Origin: Nitrososphaeraceae archaeon
GTDB lineage: Archaea > Thermoproteota > Nitrososphaeria > Nitrososphaerales > Nitrososphaeraceae
Reading direction: 5' to 3'
Length of the DNA stretch: 15,386 bases
NCBI GenBank assembly: GCA_025922735.1
Contig: JAICHI010000008.1
Span: forward strand, 1-15,386
Shown: positions 14,635 through 15,386 of the stretch, one piece after another
Position numbering within the stretch: position 1 is the stretch's first letter
How the letters are laid out: each line of letters opens with the position of its first letter
Notes under the pieces: model-generated
The model's input: the letters and a program-made list of their open reading frames with translations, nothing else
Databases searched by the model: none
Told to the model about the DNA's origin: nothing
Program-made: the position numbers and the translations under genes

Positions 14635-14656
14635 ATTTCATTTTGCTCCTTTTTGT
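14635..14656 (+). terminator. T-rich tract after the MqnD-family gene
   Basis: A pyrimidine-rich run with TTTT at 14641-14644 and TTTTT near 14650-14654 begins about 20 nt after the stop codon. It fits the simple T-tract terminators of archaea. No hairpin was found. Confidence 0.35.
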
Positions 14657-14758
14657 CAAGTGAATGATTGAGAACATCTTTGCTATTTGATCCTGTGACT
14701 ACTGAGTCGAGGTGCGTATCTCATAAGCAAGGGTCAATATGGGCAGGTCATGAGACGG

Positions 14759-14788
14759 TGCACATGGACTTTAAAGTCATTTTGTGCA
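14759..14788. repeat. Nested inverted repeat
   Basis: An outer pair TGCACA (14759-14764) and TGTGCA (14783-14788) encloses a perfect 12-bp palindrome, GACTTTAAAGTC (14767-14778). As RNA it could fold to a stem with a small asymmetric internal loop. As DNA the palindrome has the symmetry of an operator for a dimeric regulator. It lies about 170 nt upstream of the next TATA box, too far for a classical core-promoter operator. Confidence 0.5.
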
Positions 14789-14894
14789 TAATATAGTTGT
14801 GATTAGAAAAGCCATTTTATTATGGATTATCTCAAGAATTGCTAAATCCGTCACGAGGAGAGCATTCAATCCTAGAAGAAGATATCAATAACTT

Positions 14895-14915
14895 TACTTT
14901 TTTATTAAAAAAGTA
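14895..14915. repeat. Perfect hairpin with 9-bp arms and 3-nt loop
   Basis: The arms TACTTTTTT and AAAAAAGTA flank the loop ATT. It lies 33 nt upstream of the TATA box at 14948-14958, where an upstream activator or repressor could bind. It could also act as a transcription stop in either direction because of its T and A runs. Confidence 0.5.
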
Positions 14916-14947
14916 TGTTTACTATCTGCCAAAAACAATTTTAGTAT

Positions 14948-14958
14948 CTTATTTATTA
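14948..14958 (+). promoter_or_regulatory. TATA box of the acidic protein gene
   Basis: CTTATTTATTA is centred 27 nt before the ATG at 14981, predicting a leaderless transcript. A second A/T run directly before the ATG (14974-14980) is too close to act as the TATA box. Confidence 0.55.
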
Positions 14959-14980
14959 CAATTCCATAGGTTGTATATAT

Positions 14981-15386
14981 ATGTCGAACCAGCGCTTGCC
15001 TAACGAAGAAGACATACAAAGAGTTAGTGATGTGGAGGAATCAGTTGATCTCCACACCGTTCAAGGACTGCAAGAAGAAGTACCAACTACCGCTACCTTG
15101 CCAGCAAACGAGGAAGAAGAAAATGCAGAGAATGTGGTAGCCTCAACTAACGAAGCAAATGAAGAAAAATCGTCCTCATCTTCTTCAGATGCAGACCAAG
15201 AAAAAGAAGAAGAACCTGTTGAAGATAAGGGTAAACGAGCTGACGAAGAACAACAGATTACAGAATTAGATGCAGCCAAACAACAACAACAACAACAACA
15301 ACTAGTGCCCACAATGTCACCTGAGCAGGTATTGTTATTGCAAGTGCTTAGGCGAGCTAAACGTCAGCAAGATCTTATCATAGAAA
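14981..15386 (+). CDS. Acidic low-complexity protein with poly-Gln tract, partial (3' end missing)
   Basis: An open frame from ATG 14981 runs off the window end with 135 residues and no stop. No family was recognised. The first 100 residues are strongly acidic and probably disordered, with NEEEENAEN, a run of six Ser (64-69), EKEEEPVED, then KQQQQQQQL (100-108) encoded by seven consecutive CAA codons. After residue 112 the character changes to a likely helix, MSPEQVLLLQVLRRAKRQQD, which may begin the folded part. There is no signal peptide or membrane segment in the visible part, so it is probably cytoplasmic or nucleoid-associated; that is inference. A clear TATA box with leaderless spacing and the inverted repeats upstream suggest a regulated single gene. 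Confidence 0.7.
   Translation, partial: MSNQRLPNEEDIQRVSDVEESVDLHTVQGLQEEVPTTATLPANEEEENAENVVASTNEANEEKSSSSSSDADQEKEEEPVEDKGKRADEEQQITELDAAKQQQQQQQLVPTMSPEQVLLLQVLRRAKRQQDLIIE

Larger units (their letters stand above)
14657..14980. other. Intergenic region with two inverted repeats
   Basis: No coding region was found between the MqnD-family gene and the acidic protein gene. The stretch is AT-rich and contains a nested inverted repeat (14759-14788) and a 9-bp-arm hairpin (14895-14915), described separately, plus the TATA box at 14948-14958. The spacing suggests the downstream gene may be regulated from here, or that a small RNA is encoded. Confidence 0.5.

Noticed and set aside
15061..15312. 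Minus-strand 83-codon frame rich in Ser and Cys
   Set aside because: It is the mirror of the acidic Glu/Gln-rich plus-strand gene; the CCCCCCC run is only the complement of the CAA repeat read in another frame.

Overview
The window looks like chromosomal DNA of an ammonia-oxidising archaeon of the Nitrososphaeria (Thaumarchaeota), most like the soil Nitrososphaera group. The evidence is a TACK-type archaeal EF-2 with the crenarchaeal-style switch-I sequence (RQMT), a PurP-family enzyme, a mannosyl-3-phosphoglycerate synthase, an MqnD-like protein, a TatC/TatA pair, and TATA boxes about 24-32 nt upstream of start codons, as expected for leaderless archaeal mRNAs. The genus is inferred from gene content; no marker such as 16S rRNA or amoA is present. 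I found no tRNA, rRNA, CRISPR array or complete mobile element.

Layout. 1-244 has no convincing gene. 245-739 (-) is a four-repeat HEAT protein that matches one half of a deoxyhypusine hydroxylase, including two His-Glu dyads. After a 450-nt AT-rich gap comes a conserved-looking protein of unknown function (1192-1653), then tatC and tatA (twin-arginine export) and a PurP-family purine gene, all on +. A DUF151 bifunctional-nuclease-family gene (-) converges on purP with 2 nt between them and is divergent from a polytopic membrane protein carrying CC and CPTC cysteine motifs. That gene converges on asnB (-). Next on the minus strand is a coupled two-gene unit, mpgS followed by a HAD phosphatase with a one-base stop/start overlap, most likely making the compatible solute mannosylglycerate.

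From about 9056 to 11473 the sequence is gene-poor, AT-rich and accessory in character. It holds a 53-residue winged-helix-like protein with a near-ideal leaderless promoter, several fragmentary coding-like stretches, a secreted Asn/Thr-rich protein and an apparently broken gene beside a 51-residue ORF. Core genes resume with aEF-2 (-, 11474-13675) and an MqnD-family gene (+, TTG start). A 366-nt intergenic stretch with two clear inverted repeats leads into a highly acidic, Ser/Glu/Gln-rich protein that runs off the right end.

The genes that work together are tatC with tatA, and mpgS with its phosphatase. The HEAT/DOHH-like protein (possible aIF5A modification) and EF-2, whose diphthamide histidine is present, both concern translation but are far apart. 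The observations most worth following are the half-size DOHH-like protein, the mpgS-linked phosphatase of a non-classical HAD type, the altered TatC key residues, the altered ATP-loop region of the PurP-family protein, and the decayed or micro-gene region.
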